64,000 bases of DNA, from positions 124,001-188,000 of the forward strand of contig NZ_WBWE01000006.1 in the NCBI RefSeq assembly GCF_008932435.1, given 5' to 3'. Position numbers and translations under genes: made by a program. Shown in pieces: positions 39,734 to 49,800 of the stretch. The notes under the pieces were generated by a model. That model did no database searches, was not told the DNA's origin, and was given only the letters and a program-made list of their open reading frames with translations. The stretch's first letter is position 1. Each line of letters starts with the position of its first letter. The stretch comes from Brucella pseudintermedia (GTDB lineage: Bacteria > Pseudomonadota > Alphaproteobacteria > Rhizobiales > Rhizobiaceae).

Positions 39734-40765
39734 ATGAAGAAGACAGTTCTGTCGGCAGCCTTTGCTGCCTTCGCGCTTGGCGCTGCCGCCATTCCATTGA
39801 GTGCGGCCAATGCCGCCGATGCGGGCGCGTGCCTCATCACCAAGACCGACACCAACCCGTTCTTCGTCAAGATGAAGGAAGGTGCTGTCGCCAAGGCCAA
39901 GGAGCTGGGCGTCAATCTCAAGACCTATGCGGGCAAGATCGACGGCGATTCCGAAAGTCAGGTCGCGGCCATTGAAACCTGCATCGCCGATGGCGCCAAG
40001 GGCATTCTCATCACCGCTTCCGACACCAAGGGCATCGTGCCGTCGCTGCAAAAGGCGCGTGAGGCGGGCATGCTCATCATCGCGCTCGACACGCCGCTGG
40101 AGCCAGCCGACGCGGCGGACGCAACCTTTGCCACCGACAATTTCCTCGCCGGTGAGCTGGTCGGCAAATGGGCGGCGGCAACGCTTGGCGACAAGGCCAA
40201 GGACGCGCATGTGGCCTTCCTCAACCTCACCGCATCGCAGCCGAGCGTCGACGTGCTGCGCGATCAGGGTTTTGCCACCGGCTTCGGCATCGATCCGAAG
40301 GACAAGACCAAGCTCGGCGACGAGGACGATCCGCGCATTGCCGGTCGCGACCTGACCGACGGCAACGAGGAGGGCGGACGCCGCGCGATGGAAAACCTTC
40401 TCCAGAAGGACCCGAACATCAATGTCGTCCACACCATCAACGAACCTGCCGCCGCCGGTGCCTATGAGGCGCTGAAGGCCGTGGGCCGCGAAAAGGACGT
40501 GCTGATCGTCTCCATCGATGGCGGCTGCCCCGGCGTGAAGAATGTCGAGGCGGGCGTGATCGGCGCGACCTCGCAGCAATATCCGTTGCAGATGGCGGCA
40601 CTTGGCATCGAGGCGATCAAGAAATTCGCCGACACGGGCGAAAAGCCGAAGCCGACTGAAGGCAAGGATTTTGTCGATACGGGCGTGTCGCTCGTCACCG
40701 ACAAGCCGGTTGAAGGCGTTCCGTCCATCGACACCAAGACCGCGCTCGACAAGTGCTGGGGCTGA
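39734..40765 (+). CDS. frcB: Sugar ABC transporter periplasmic binding protein (fructose type)
   Basis: The 343-residue protein has a signal peptide ([20 protein letters not shown], cleaved near ANA-AD) and the type I sugar-binding fold: [17 protein letters not shown], then [16 protein letters not shown], and [17 protein letters not shown]. It closely resembles FrcB, which binds fructose, ribose and mannose. GGGAGGAG precedes the ATG. Permease, ATPase and kinase genes follow in order. Confidence 0.93.
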   Translation: MKKTVLSAAFAAFALGAAAIPLSAANAADAGACLITKTDTNPFFVKMKEGAVAKAKELGVNLKTYAGKIDGDSESQVAAIETCIADGAKGILITASDTKGIVPSLQKAREAGMLIIALDTPLEPADAADATFATDNFLAGELVGKWAAATLGDKAKDAHVAFLNLTASQPSVDVLRDQGFATGFGIDPKDKTKLGDEDDPRIAGRDLTDGNEEGGRRAMENLLQKDPNINVVHTINEPAAAGAYEALKAVGREKDVLIVSIDGGCPGVKNVEAGVIGATSQQYPLQMAALGIEAIKKFADTGEKPKPTEGKDFVDTGVSLVTDKPVEGVPSIDTKTALDKCWG

Positions 40766-40834
40766 CGGGCTCTTTGGGTTCAGGTCCGGCAGATCGCAAG
40801 ATTTGCCGGCCCTTTCTGCGGGCAGGAGACAGAG

Positions 40835-41929
40835 ATGAGTGAGCCACAGGCGGCTTCCGCTGCACAAAAACCGTCTATGCAGGACTATGAAAAGACCCTG
40901 TCGCAGAGCGCGGCGGAAGTCGCCTCCTTCGATGCGGGCGACCGGTCGCTGCTTTACCGGATGCGCAATTTCCTGCATCACAATCCCGCTGCCGTGCCGC
41001 TGATCGTGCTCGTCCTGTCGCTGCTGATCTTCGGCGTAACGCTCGGCGGCAAGTTCTTCTCCGCCTTCTCGCTGACGCTCATCCTGCAGCAGGTCGCCAT
41101 CACCGGCATCGTCGCGGCGGCGCAGACGCTGGTGATCCTCACCGCCGGCATCGACCTTTCGGTCGGCGCCATCATGGTGCTGTCCTCGGTGGTGATGGGC
41201 CAGTTCACCTTCCGCTACGGGCTTCCCGCAGAGCTTGCCGTTCTCTGCGGCTTTGCCACCGGCGCGCTCTGCGGCTTCATCAACGGCTTTCTGGTGGCCT
41301 ATGTGCGCCTGCCGCCCTTCATCGTGACGCTCGGCATGTGGCAGGTGATCCTCGCCACCAACTTCCTTTATTCGGCCAATGAGACCATCCGCGCGCAGGA
41401 AATCACGGCGGAAGCGCCGATCCTGCAATTTTTTGGCGAGAGCATCCGCATCGGCGGCGCGGTCTTCACCTATGGCGTCATCGCCATGGTCCTGTTGGTG
41501 CTGCTGCTCTGGTATGTGCTGAACCATACCGCCTGGGGACGGCACGTCTATGCCATCGGCGACGATCCGGAAGCGGCGCAGCTTTCCGGCGTGTCGGTCA
41601 AGCCGATCCTCATGTCGGTCTATGTGCTGGCCGGTATCATCTGCGCGCTTGCAGGCTGGGCGATGATCGGTCGTCTCGGTTCCGTTTCACCCACAGCGGG
41701 TCAGTTCGCCAATATCGAATCGATCACCGCCGTGGTGATCGGCGGCATATCGCTCTTCGGCGGGCGCGGCTCCATCCTCGGCACCATGTTCGGCGCGCTG
41801 ATCGTCGGCGTGTTTTCGCTGGGCCTGCGCCTGTGGGGCACCGATCCGCAGTGGACCTATCTCCTCATCGGCGTTCTCATCATCGCCGCCGTCGCCATCG
41901 ACCAGTGGATCAGAAAGGCTGCCGCATGA
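40835..41929 (+). CDS. frcC: Sugar ABC transporter permease
   Basis: The 364-residue inner membrane protein has a soluble N-terminal 50 residues and about ten membrane segments. Ribose/fructose-type permease motifs are ILTAGIDLSVGAIMVLSSVV and NIESITAVVIGGISLFGGRG. Its stop codon overlaps the frcA start. It forms the channel for sugars delivered by FrcB. Confidence 0.93.
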   Translation: MSEPQAASAAQKPSMQDYEKTLSQSAAEVASFDAGDRSLLYRMRNFLHHNPAAVPLIVLVLSLLIFGVTLGGKFFSAFSLTLILQQVAITGIVAAAQTLVILTAGIDLSVGAIMVLSSVVMGQFTFRYGLPAELAVLCGFATGALCGFINGFLVAYVRLPPFIVTLGMWQVILATNFLYSANETIRAQEITAEAPILQFFGESIRIGGAVFTYGVIAMVLLVLLLWYVLNHTAWGRHVYAIGDDPEAAQLSGVSVKPILMSVYVLAGIICALAGWAMIGRLGSVSPTAGQFANIESITAVVIGGISLFGGRGSILGTMFGALIVGVFSLGLRLWGTDPQWTYLLIGVLIIAAVAIDQWIRKAAA

Positions 41930-42705
41930 AAACGAACATAACGCCTGTTCTGTCGGCCAAGGGGCTGGTCAAGCGCTATGGTCGCGTTACCGCACTCGAT
42001 CATGCCGATTTCGATCTCTATCCCGGTGAAATCCTCGCGGTCATCGGCGACAATGGCGCCGGCAAGTCCTCGCTCATCAAGGCGCTGTCCGGCGCGATCA
42101 AGCCGGACGAGGGGGAAATCCTGCTTGACGGCAAGCCGGTCAGCTTTCATTCGCCGATGGAAGCGCGGCAGGCGGGCATTGAAACGGTCTACCAGAACCT
42201 TGCGCTGTCGCCTGCGCTTTCCATCGCCGACAATCTGTTTCTGGGCCGCGAAATCCGCCGCAAGGGGCCGCTCGGCTCGCTGTTCCGAATGCTGGATCGC
42301 GGCGCGATGGAAAAGATCGCGCGCGAAAAACTGTCCGAGCTGGGCCTCATGACCATCCAGAACATCGGTCAGGCGGTGGAAACCCTGTCCGGTGGTCAGC
42401 GTCAGGGCGTCGCGGTGGCGCGCGCTGCCGCCTTCGGCTCCAAGGTGGTCATCATGGACGAGCCGACGGCGGCGCTCGGCGTCAAGGAATCGCGCCGTGT
42501 GCTGGAGCTCATTCTGGACGTGAAGCGGCGCGGCATGCCCATCGTGCTCATCTCCCATAACATGCCGCATGTGTTCGAGGTCGCCGACCGCATCCATATT
42601 CACCGGCTCGGACGCCGCCTGACGGTCATCGACCCCAAGGAATATTCCATGTCGGATGCCGTGGCCCTGATGACCGGCGCGATGAGACCGAAGGAAGCGG
42701 CTTGA
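41926..42705 (+). CDS. frcA: Sugar ABC transporter ATP-binding protein
   Basis: The 259-residue protein is a single ATPase domain, unlike the double-domain RbsA type, which matches FrcA. Walker A is GDNGAGKSS, signature LSGGQRQ, Walker B VVIMDEPTAALG, and ISHNMPHVFE supplies the switch histidine. The ATG lies in the last codons of frcC (ATGA overlap). Confidence 0.93.
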   Translation: MKTNITPVLSAKGLVKRYGRVTALDHADFDLYPGEILAVIGDNGAGKSSLIKALSGAIKPDEGEILLDGKPVSFHSPMEARQAGIETVYQNLALSPALSIADNLFLGREIRRKGPLGSLFRMLDRGAMEKIAREKLSELGLMTIQNIGQAVETLSGGQRQGVAVARAAAFGSKVVIMDEPTAALGVKESRRVLELILDVKRRGMPIVLISHNMPHVFEVADRIHIHRLGRRLTVIDPKEYSMSDAVALMTGAMRPKEAA

Positions 42706-42745
42706 GTTTCTGATAGGCTGACAGGACGAATCACGGAAACCGAAC

Positions 42746-43387
42746 ATGACGCCTATCGAGCGCGAAGCCCTGCCTTCGGAAATTCTTGCGCGGCTGGCGC
42801 AAACCGGCGACCGCCTGATCGTGGCCATTGCAGGCCCGCCGGGAGCCGGAAAATCCACTCTTTCCGACTATCTGCTCCATGCCATCAACAAGGGCGGCGA
42901 AACGCCGTCCATCGTCGTGCCCATGGACGGGTTTCACCTTGATGACGCCATTCTCGACAAGCGCGGATTGCTGAGCCGCAAGGGGTCGCCGCCGACCTTC
43001 GACTGCGCCGGGTTCGCGGTGCTGCTGCAACGGCTGAAACAGGCGGAGGGCGAAATCTTCATCCCGGTCTTCGACCGCTCGCTGGAGCTTTCCCGCGCCG
43101 CCGCATCCGTGGTCGGGCCGGAACATCGCGTGCTTCTGGTGGAAGGCAATTACCTGCTACTCGACCGGGAACCATGGGCGCAGCTTGCGCCGTTTTTCGA
43201 CATGACGGTCTATCTGGACGTGCCTTTTGACGAGCTGGAGCGCCGCCTTGTCGACCGCTGGCTCGGTTTCGGCTTCGATGCCGAAACGGCCCGGAACCGC
43301 GCCCTTTCCAACGATATTCCCAATGCCGAACTGGTGGCGGCACAGTCGCGCGAGGCGGATTTTATCGTCAGGATGAGCGCAGGATAA
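42746..43387 (+). CDS. frcK: P-loop kinase-like protein of the frc operon
   Basis: The 213-residue protein has Walker A GPPGAGKSTLSDYL at about 31-44 and MDGFHLDDAILDKRG, as in uridine/pantothenate kinase-like enzymes. Its position directly after frcA matches FrcK, proposed to phosphorylate the imported sugar. Sequence alone places it in the nucleoside/sugar kinase P-loop group; the substrate is inferred from the operon. Confidence 0.82.
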   Translation: MTPIEREALPSEILARLAQTGDRLIVAIAGPPGAGKSTLSDYLLHAINKGGETPSIVVPMDGFHLDDAILDKRGLLSRKGSPPTFDCAGFAVLLQRLKQAEGEIFIPVFDRSLELSRAAASVVGPEHRVLLVEGNYLLLDREPWAQLAPFFDMTVYLDVPFDELERRLVDRWLGFGFDAETARNRALSNDIPNAELVAAQSREADFIVRMSAG

Positions 43388-43480
43388 CAGGGAATTGCGC
43401 CTTTCAAGGGTTGCGGCGACGCGCCTGCGTCTGCATGATGGCAAAATCGCTTCATCAGTTTCCGACCGGAATAGTTCCCC

Positions 43481-44170
43481 ATGACGACATATGTTTTCGC
43501 GCCGCCCCCGCAGCCGTTTCTGCCGGTGAAGGGAACGGATGCGCGCTTTCCCGTGCACCGCATCTATTGCGTGGGCCAGAACTACGCCGATCACGCCATC
43601 GAAATGGGCGGCGACCCGACCCGCAATCCGCCTTTCTTCTTCCAGAAGAACCCGGATTGCCTCGTGATCGAAGGCGGCGATTTCCCCTATCCGCCGAAGA
43701 CCGAGGACGTGCATCACGAGATCGAACTGGTGGTGGCGCTGAAGACCGGCGGCACCGACATTGCGCTCGAAAAGGCGCTGGACCATGTTTATGGCTACGC
43801 GGTCGGCATCGACATGACGCGCCGCGACTTGCAGGCCGTGGCCAAGAAGGCCGGTCGCCCATGGGAAGTGGCGAAGGCGTTCGAGCATTCCGCGCCCTGT
43901 TCGGCCATCGTGCCGGTATCGGAAATCGGCCACCCGCAAAACGCCGCGATTTCGCTTTCCATCAATGGCGAGACGCGCCAGTCGGGCGACCTCAACCAGA
44001 TGATCTGGAAAGTGGCGGAAACCATTTCCTACCTGTCGTCGCTCTTTGAGCTGCGCCCCGGCGATCTTATCTTTACGGGTACGCCTGCGGGCGTTGGCCC
44101 GGTGAAGCGCGGCGACCGTCTGGAAGGCAAGGTGGATGGCGTGGGGGAACTGTCCGTCACAGTCGTTTGA
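43481..44170 (+). CDS. Fumarylacetoacetate hydrolase family protein
   Basis: The 229-residue protein has the FAH fold: [19 protein letters not shown], metal-binding glutamates in [10 protein letters not shown], the aspartate in [14 protein letters not shown], and [15 protein letters not shown]. Members such as fumarylpyruvate hydrolase or acylpyruvase cleave C-C bonds of acylpyruvates. The exact substrate is unknown. It may be co-transcribed with the small genes that follow. Confidence 0.88.
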   Translation: MTTYVFAPPPQPFLPVKGTDARFPVHRIYCVGQNYADHAIEMGGDPTRNPPFFFQKNPDCLVIEGGDFPYPPKTEDVHHEIELVVALKTGGTDIALEKALDHVYGYAVGIDMTRRDLQAVAKKAGRPWEVAKAFEHSAPCSAIVPVSEIGHPQNAAISLSINGETRQSGDLNQMIWKVAETISYLSSLFELRPGDLIFTGTPAGVGPVKRGDRLEGKVDGVGELSVTVV

Positions 44171-44188
44171 ACAGCCGGAGGAGCATGA

Positions 44189-44380
44189 ATGAGCATCTAT
44201 CTTCCCGAGGACGTGCACGACGCCTTGGAGCGTTTCGTCGCTGAAAAGCACCCCGGCCTCAACCAGACCGAGGCGGTGACGCTTATCCTGCGCAAATGGC
44301 TGGTGCGCGAGGGCTACCTCGCGGCGGAGCCGGAACACGGCACCCCGCCGGATGAACTGAACGCGACCAATGACGACTGA
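44189..44380 (+). CDS. Small RHH/antitoxin-like protein (63 aa)
   Basis: The protein starts MSIYLPEDVHDALERFVAEK then NQTEAVTLILRKWLVREG, a strand followed by two helices like CopG/VapB-type domains. CCGGAGGAGC precedes the ATG. No toxin-like gene is adjacent, so a DNA-binding or orphan antitoxin role is only a suggestion. The preceding hydrolase ends 18 bases upstream. Confidence 0.6.
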   Translation: MSIYLPEDVHDALERFVAEKHPGLNQTEAVTLILRKWLVREGYLAAEPEHGTPPDELNATNDD

Positions 44381-44398
44381 ACAGGGCAGCAAGTGACT

Positions 44399-44611
44399 AT
44401 GGCCAAACAGCCGCCGGAAGGAGCGGGCCGCAAGGCCACGCTCGGGCGACGTCTTTTGATTCTGACAATTCTGGCAATCTTGCTGGTGATCGCGCTCGTC
44501 TGGTCGAGCATTTATCTCTTCGATCCGAATGGCGGGCTGGACTTTGACGATCTTGCTATTTTTGCCTTGAATTTCAACGCGGTAGATATGCCGGTGCGCC
44601 GCATCCTCTGA
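44399..44611 (+). CDS. Small single-pass membrane protein of unknown function
   Basis: About 70 residues with a basic N-terminus, one membrane helix (LLILTILAILLVIALVWSSI) and a polar acidic tail (NGGLDFDDLAIFAL). A GTG at 44393 is an alternative start. It follows the RHH-like gene by 18 bases. No family recognised. Confidence 0.6.
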   Translation: MAKQPPEGAGRKATLGRRLLILTILAILLVIALVWSSIYLFDPNGGLDFDDLAIFALNFNAVDMPVRRIL

Positions 44612-44775
44612 GTGCGTTAATCTTTTTGTTACCATTTGAAATATTCATTTTGGCCGTGTCCTGACGTTTAGCGCTTCCGTTTGCCGTCTTTTGCATGGTA
44701 CATGATCCTCATCGACCGAAAGAATATTGACTGAAACGGGTGTCCTGCGACGCCTGTAAAGCCAAGAGGATCTGG

Positions 44776-44964
44776 ATGGCATTCGAGGACATCAAGGCGG
44801 AAATTGCGCTGCTTTTCGAGCAAATGGTGAATCAGCCGCAAGACGCTCATGAAATCCGCGAAACGGTTCGCGAGAAGCTCAATGCGCTGCGCGCAAGCGG
44901 CCTGCCTCTGCCGGACGATCTGGTCGAGCTTGAAAAACGCATCGAACAAGATTTCGATTCCTGA
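44776..44964 (+). CDS. Small helical protein of unknown function (62 aa)
   Basis: The sequence is charged and almost wholly helix-forming (MAFEDIKAEIALLFEQMVNQ, DLVELEKRIEQDF). GAGG lies about six bases before this ATG; a start 36 bases earlier reads CxxC text without a ribosome binding site. It is separated by 14 bases from the lytic transglycosylase gene and probably shares its mRNA. Confidence 0.65.
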   Translation: MAFEDIKAEIALLFEQMVNQPQDAHEIRETVREKLNALRASGLPLPDDLVELEKRIEQDFDS

Positions 44965-44978
44965 GAACGGGTCCGGTC

Positions 44979-45872
44979 ATGCGTCTCCAGCTTTCTTCTT
45001 CCGCTGATATGGTCCGCAAGGGCATTCTGCTTCTGGGTTGTGCCGTGGCGCTCAGCGCCTGCAACACCACCGATGGCGGCAAGCCGGTGAAAACGGCGCT
45101 GATCACGCAGACCGATACATCCGGCAAGACCGTTGCCGCCGCAGGCAGCCCTGCCGCTGGCGCGGCGACAGATGCCGCAGGCACGGCGACCGCCGATGCG
45201 GGCGCTGCAGCCGGAACGCAGACCGTCGCAGCCGTCACCGATCCTTCCGATCCGGTGCTGCCGGCAATCGTTCCCATTCCCGGCATTCGCGGCCAGTCTG
45301 AACCGATGATGGCCTATGCGGGCGCACAGGCCGCAGCTTCGCCCGCTTCCGTTGCCGCCAATATGGCTTTCGAGACGCCGGACCATGCGCCGGGAGATCT
45401 CGATGCGCTCATTACCAAATATTCCGTCGCCTATGATGTGCCCGAGCGCCTTGTGCGCCGGGTTGTGCACCGCGAAAGCCGGTTCAATCCGGCTGCTCGC
45501 AACGGGCCCTATTGGGGTCTGATGCAGATCAGCCATCCGACTGCGCGCGGCATGGGCTATACGGGTTCGGCCAAGGGCCTGCTCGATGCGGAAACCAACC
45601 TGAAATATGCGGTTCGCTATCTGTCCGGCGCCTACAAGGTGGCCGGCGGCGACGAGAGCCAGGCGGTCCGCTATTATGCGCGCGGCTATTATTATGATGC
45701 CAAGCGCAAGGGATTGCTGCAGGAAACCGGCCTTGACGGCAGCTGGAAGCGCAGCGGCCCGACCCGTGAGGCAGCCGCTTCCATCGAACCTGCTTCCTTG
45801 CCGGAAGGTGCCGCCGCACCGCTTCCGGGCGTAGCACCTATACAGGCTTCCTACACACCGGCGGCTCAATAA
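44979..45872 (+). CDS. Lytic transglycosylase lipoprotein (SLT domain)
   Basis: The 297-residue protein has a lipoprotein signal (ILLLGCAVALSAC, lipidated Cys28) and an Ala/Thr-rich linker. The SLT domain at about 145-245 has the catalytic glutamate in HRESRFNP (Glu166), then GLMQISHPTARGMGY and AVRYLSGAY. It cleaves peptidoglycan glycan strands from the inner face of the outer membrane. A later ATG at 45009 is possible as start. The C-terminal tail is low complexity. Confidence 0.88.
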   Translation: MRLQLSSSADMVRKGILLLGCAVALSACNTTDGGKPVKTALITQTDTSGKTVAAAGSPAAGAATDAAGTATADAGAAAGTQTVAAVTDPSDPVLPAIVPIPGIRGQSEPMMAYAGAQAAASPASVAANMAFETPDHAPGDLDALITKYSVAYDVPERLVRRVVHRESRFNPAARNGPYWGLMQISHPTARGMGYTGSAKGLLDAETNLKYAVRYLSGAYKVAGGDESQAVRYYARGYYYDAKRKGLLQETGLDGSWKRSGPTREAAASIEPASLPEGAAAPLPGVAPIQASYTPAAQ

Positions 45873-45920
45873 CGAACTGTCATCTTGACGCTGCAATGTA
45901 ATGGCAGTTTCCTGTTGAGG

Positions 45921-46011
45921 GCGCATCCCGAAAAGCGTGAAACGGTTTTCGGGATGCGCGTTAAAACAAGGACCGGAGCGCCGATCTGATCCAGTCAGAT
46001 CGAAACGCGCT
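45921..46011. repeat. Dispersed palindromic intergenic repeat (Bru-RS/REP-like)
   Basis: GCGCATCCCGAAAA and TTTTCGGGATGCGC are perfect 14-bp inverted repeats around GCGTGAAACGG (45921-45959). A second small palindrome, GATCTGA/TCAGATC (45983-46001), follows, then GAAACGCGCTC. It has the form of the short palindromic repeats spread through Brucella intergenic DNA; family assignment is from memory of the type. Confidence 0.75.
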
Positions 46012-46035
46012 CGGGAACCGACGACAGGAAACCGC

Positions 46036-46692
46036 ATGAATGTAAGACTGCCGCATCCCATCAAATGGAAATATGACCGGGCCGAACTGTGGGCCGATGG
46101 CGTCATCCATGTTCTGGGTGTGGGGCTTGCGCTTGCTGGCGCGATTGCCATGCTGGTCTATTTCCTGCCGAACATGCCCGCAGCGATCTCGATCTCGTCG
46201 GGCGTCTACCTCGCGAGCCTTCTGGCGGCGCTTGGAATTTCTGCCGTCTACAATATCTGGCCGGTTTCGCCGACCAAATGGTTTTTGCGCCGGTTCGACC
46301 ATTCGGCGATTTATCTCCTGATTGCCGGAACCTACACGCCTTTTGCCATGCATATGGGCGACCGCGCGCTGCCGCTGCTGCTGTTCGTGTGGAGCGTGGC
46401 TTTTGTCGGCATCATGCTGAAACTCTTCCTTCCGGGGCGTTTCGACAGGCTGTCGATCCTGCTTTATCTGGCGCTCGGCTGGAGCGGGGTGATGGTCTAC
46501 GACACCATGGTGCAATCGCTGCCGCCTGCCGTCTTCTGGCTGATTGCAGCCGGAGGCATGGTCTATTCGCTGGGCGTGATCTTCCATGTCTGGGAGCGGC
46601 TGCGTTTTCAGAACGCCATCTGGCACGGCTTTGTCGTGGTGGGCGCGGCGCTGCATTATTGTGCCGTGTTCTTTGTCGGCGCATGGAACTGA
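46036..46692 (+). CDS. Hemolysin III / PAQR-family membrane protein
   Basis: The 218-residue protein has seven membrane segments. Family residues include ELWADGVIHVLGV, a FDHSAIYLLIAGTYTPFA segment, and a late HGFVVVGAALHY with conserved histidines thought to bind metal. The start at 46036 has AGGAAACC upstream; a longer frame back to 45937 runs through the repeat and is rejected. Cellular role in bacteria is not firmly known. Confidence 0.85.
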   Translation: MNVRLPHPIKWKYDRAELWADGVIHVLGVGLALAGAIAMLVYFLPNMPAAISISSGVYLASLLAALGISAVYNIWPVSPTKWFLRRFDHSAIYLLIAGTYTPFAMHMGDRALPLLLFVWSVAFVGIMLKLFLPGRFDRLSILLYLALGWSGVMVYDTMVQSLPPAVFWLIAAGGMVYSLGVIFHVWERLRFQNAIWHGFVVVGAALHYCAVFFVGAWN

Positions 46693-46849
46693 AGCCCGGT
46701 CTATTTCGGCTCTGACCGCCTGCAAATGGCACACTTCTGCGCTTCCGGTGCTCATGTACCCTAAAGTACACTCCGCTCCGGTTCTCGAATTGCACCATTT
46801 TCGTCGCGTCATAGCCAAAATAGCCAACGGGTTTCGAGCGCGTGATTGC
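46693..46849. repeat. Probable dispersed repeat downstream of dnaE2
   Basis: The segment has no gene. On the minus strand, GTACATGAGCACCGGAAGCG resembles GTATGCGAGCACCGGAATGC near 13640-13670, suggesting a dispersed family. TGTAC-CCTAAA-GTACA forms a small hairpin near 46755. Confidence 0.45.
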
Positions 46850-49800
46850 TCAATGAAAGTCGCGTGAGTTCGGCATAATCCTCATATTTCGCGGATGATG
46901 CGCCATCTGCGACGGCGCGACGAGGCGCTGGGCTTCGCGCCCGCTCATCTCGATCAAGGCCGCCGAACGGTCCTGCAATTTTGCCGCCACCAGATGCACC
47001 ACCCCTTCCGGGCTGCGCTGGATGCGCCCTTCGATATGGATCAGCCGCGCGCCCATCACTTCGCGGCGAAACGCCTTCATGATCTTCGGCCAGACAACAA
47101 TATTGGCGATGCCGGTTTCATCCTCGATGGTGAGGAACACCACGCCCTTGGCGCTGCCGGGGCGCTGGCGCACGGTGACGACGCCAGCCACCTTCATGCG
47201 GCGTCCGTCCGCACCTTCCTGCACGGCGCGGCAGGTGGAAACGCCTTCCGCCGCAAGTCCCTCGCGCAAATATTGTAGCGGATGCCCTTTCAGCGAAAGC
47301 CGCGTCGTTTCGTAATCGGCAATCACATGCTCGGACGCCGCCATTTCAGGCAGTTTCGTGCGCGGCTCCTCCGCCAGTTCGCTGGTCGCGGCGGCGCGGA
47401 ACAGCGGCAGCGTCTCGTCATTGGGCAGGCGGCGCACGGCCCACAATGCTGCGCGCCGGTCGATATCGAGCGAGCCGAAAGCATCGGCATCGGCCAGAAG
47501 CGTGAAGGCGCGCCGGTCGAGCCGCAGCCGCCGATGCATGTCCTCGATGGTGCGGTAAGGCTCTTGCCGGTCGGCAATCAGAAGTTCGGCGTCCCGCTTG
47601 GCAAAGCCGTCGATCTGGCGAAAGCCGAGCCGCAGCGCCGGTCGGATATCGAGCGTATCCTCCAGAATATTGTCCCACTGGCTGAAATTCACATCGACGG
47701 GCAGCACCGTCACGTCATGTTCGCGCGCATCGCGCACGATCTGGGCGGGCGCGTAAAAACCCATGGGCTGGGAATTGAGAAGCGCTGCGGCGAAGACTTC
47801 CGGGTGATGGCACTTGATCCAGGCGGAAATATAGACCAGATGCGCAAAGCTTGCCGCATGGCTTTCAGGGAAGCCATATTCGCCGAACCCCTTGATCTGG
47901 TTGAAGCAATTTTCGGCAAAGGTCCGCTCATAGCCGCGCCTGACCATGCCTTCGATCATCTTCTGCTCCATCGTATGGATGGTGCCCATCTTGCGGAAGG
48001 TGGCCATGGCGCGGCGCAGCTGGTTGGCCTCGTCGGGCGTGAATTTTGCGGCTTCCATGGCAATGCGCATGGCCTGTTCCTGAAACAGCGGCACGCCTTT
48101 GGTCTTGCCGAGGATCTGCCGCAACTCGTCCGCCGGTCCATGTTCCGGCGCGGGCGACGGCAAGGTGGAGGGCTCCTGTCCGTTTCGCCGCCTGAGATAA
48201 GGATGCACCATGTCGCCCTGAATGGGGCCGGGCCGCACGATGGCGACCTCGATGACGAGATCGTAAAACTCCTGCGGCCGCAGGCGCGGCAGCATGTTCA
48301 TCTGCGCCCGGCTTTCCACCTGAAACACGCCGAGCGAATCGCCCGTGCACAGCATGTCGTAGACGGCTCTGTCCTCACGCTCGACGGTTGCCAGCGTCAG
48401 CTTCTGCCCGCCATATTTTTCCGGCTTGTGCTGGTGAATGAGGTCGAAAGCCTTGCGGATGCAGGTGAGCATGCCAAGCGACAGCACATCGACCTTCATC
48501 AGCCCCAACTCGTCAATGTCGTCCTTGTCCCATTCGATGAAGGAGCGGTCCTTCATCGCCGCCGGGCCGATGGGCACGGTCTCGTCGAGTCGGTCGCGGG
48601 TGAGCACGAAGCCGCCGACATGCTGCGACAGGTGGCGCGGAAAGCCGATCAGCGTGATGGCGAGTTCCACCGCGCGCCGGATGATCGGGTTGTCGGGATC
48701 GAGACCCGCCTGCCTTATATGCTGCTTGTCGATGCCCCCGCCCGATATGCCCCACACCGTATTGGCGAGCGCCGCCGTCACATCCTCGGTCAGCCCCAGC
48801 GCCTTGCCGACATCGCGGATGGCGCTGCGCGAGCGATAGCTGATGACGGTCGCGACAATGGCGGCGCGGTCTCTTGAGTAGCGATCATAGACATATTGCA
48901 TCACCTCCTCGCGCCGCTCATGCTCAAAATCGACGTCGATATCCGGCGGCTCCTGCCGCTCGGCGGAGATGAAGCGCTCGAACAGGAGATCCACTTGCGT
49001 CGGGTTCACGCCGGTAATGCCGAGGCAGAAGCAGACAACGGAATTGGCCGCCGAACCGCGGCCCTGGCACAGAATGTTCTTGGAAATTGCAAACTGCACA
49101 ATGTCATAGACGGTGAGGAAATAAGGCTCGTATTGAAGCTTGGCGATCAGCGCCAGTTCCTTGTTGATCAGCGCCTGCACTTTTGGCGGGATCGTGTCCG
49201 CGCCGTAATGGCGGGCAGCGCCTTCCCAGGTGAGATCATGGAGGTGCTGGCGTGCTGTCTTGCCGGGCGGGATGGGTTCATCGGGATAGGCATATTTCAG
49301 CTCATCAAGCTGGAAGGTGATGGGCGCGGCGAAATCGGCGGTCGCCGCGATGGCTTCAGGATAATCGCGGAACAGCCGCGCCATTTCATGCGGCGGTTTC
49401 AGGTGGCGCTCGGCATTCTTTTCCAGAAGCCGCCCGGCATCGAAAACGGTCGTGTGGTGGCGCGTGGCTGTCAGCACATCCTGAAGCGGGCGGCGGTCCG
49501 GGTGATGATAGAGTACGTCATTGGTGGCGATGAGCGGCACATTGGCTGCGGCTGCGAAACGGGCGGTGCGTTCCGCGCGGCGTCCGTCCTGCCCCTGATG
49601 CGGCATGGCGAGCGCCAGCCAGACCGAGCCGGGCGCGGCCTTGGCGATATCCGCCAGCCGCGTGGCAAAATCCGGCTGGTCTTCCTCGGGAGGAAAAACC
49701 GCGATCTGGAATTGCCGCGCGCGAAACAGGAGGTCGCCCCATTCGAGGTGGCATTCGCCCTTGATGGCGGCGCGGGTCTTGCCCTCGCTCAGCAGGCGGC

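Noticed and set aside
40978-42858. Several long minus-strand frames across frcC, frcA and frcK
   Set aside because: Shadows of the frc operon; motifs are only found on the plus strand.
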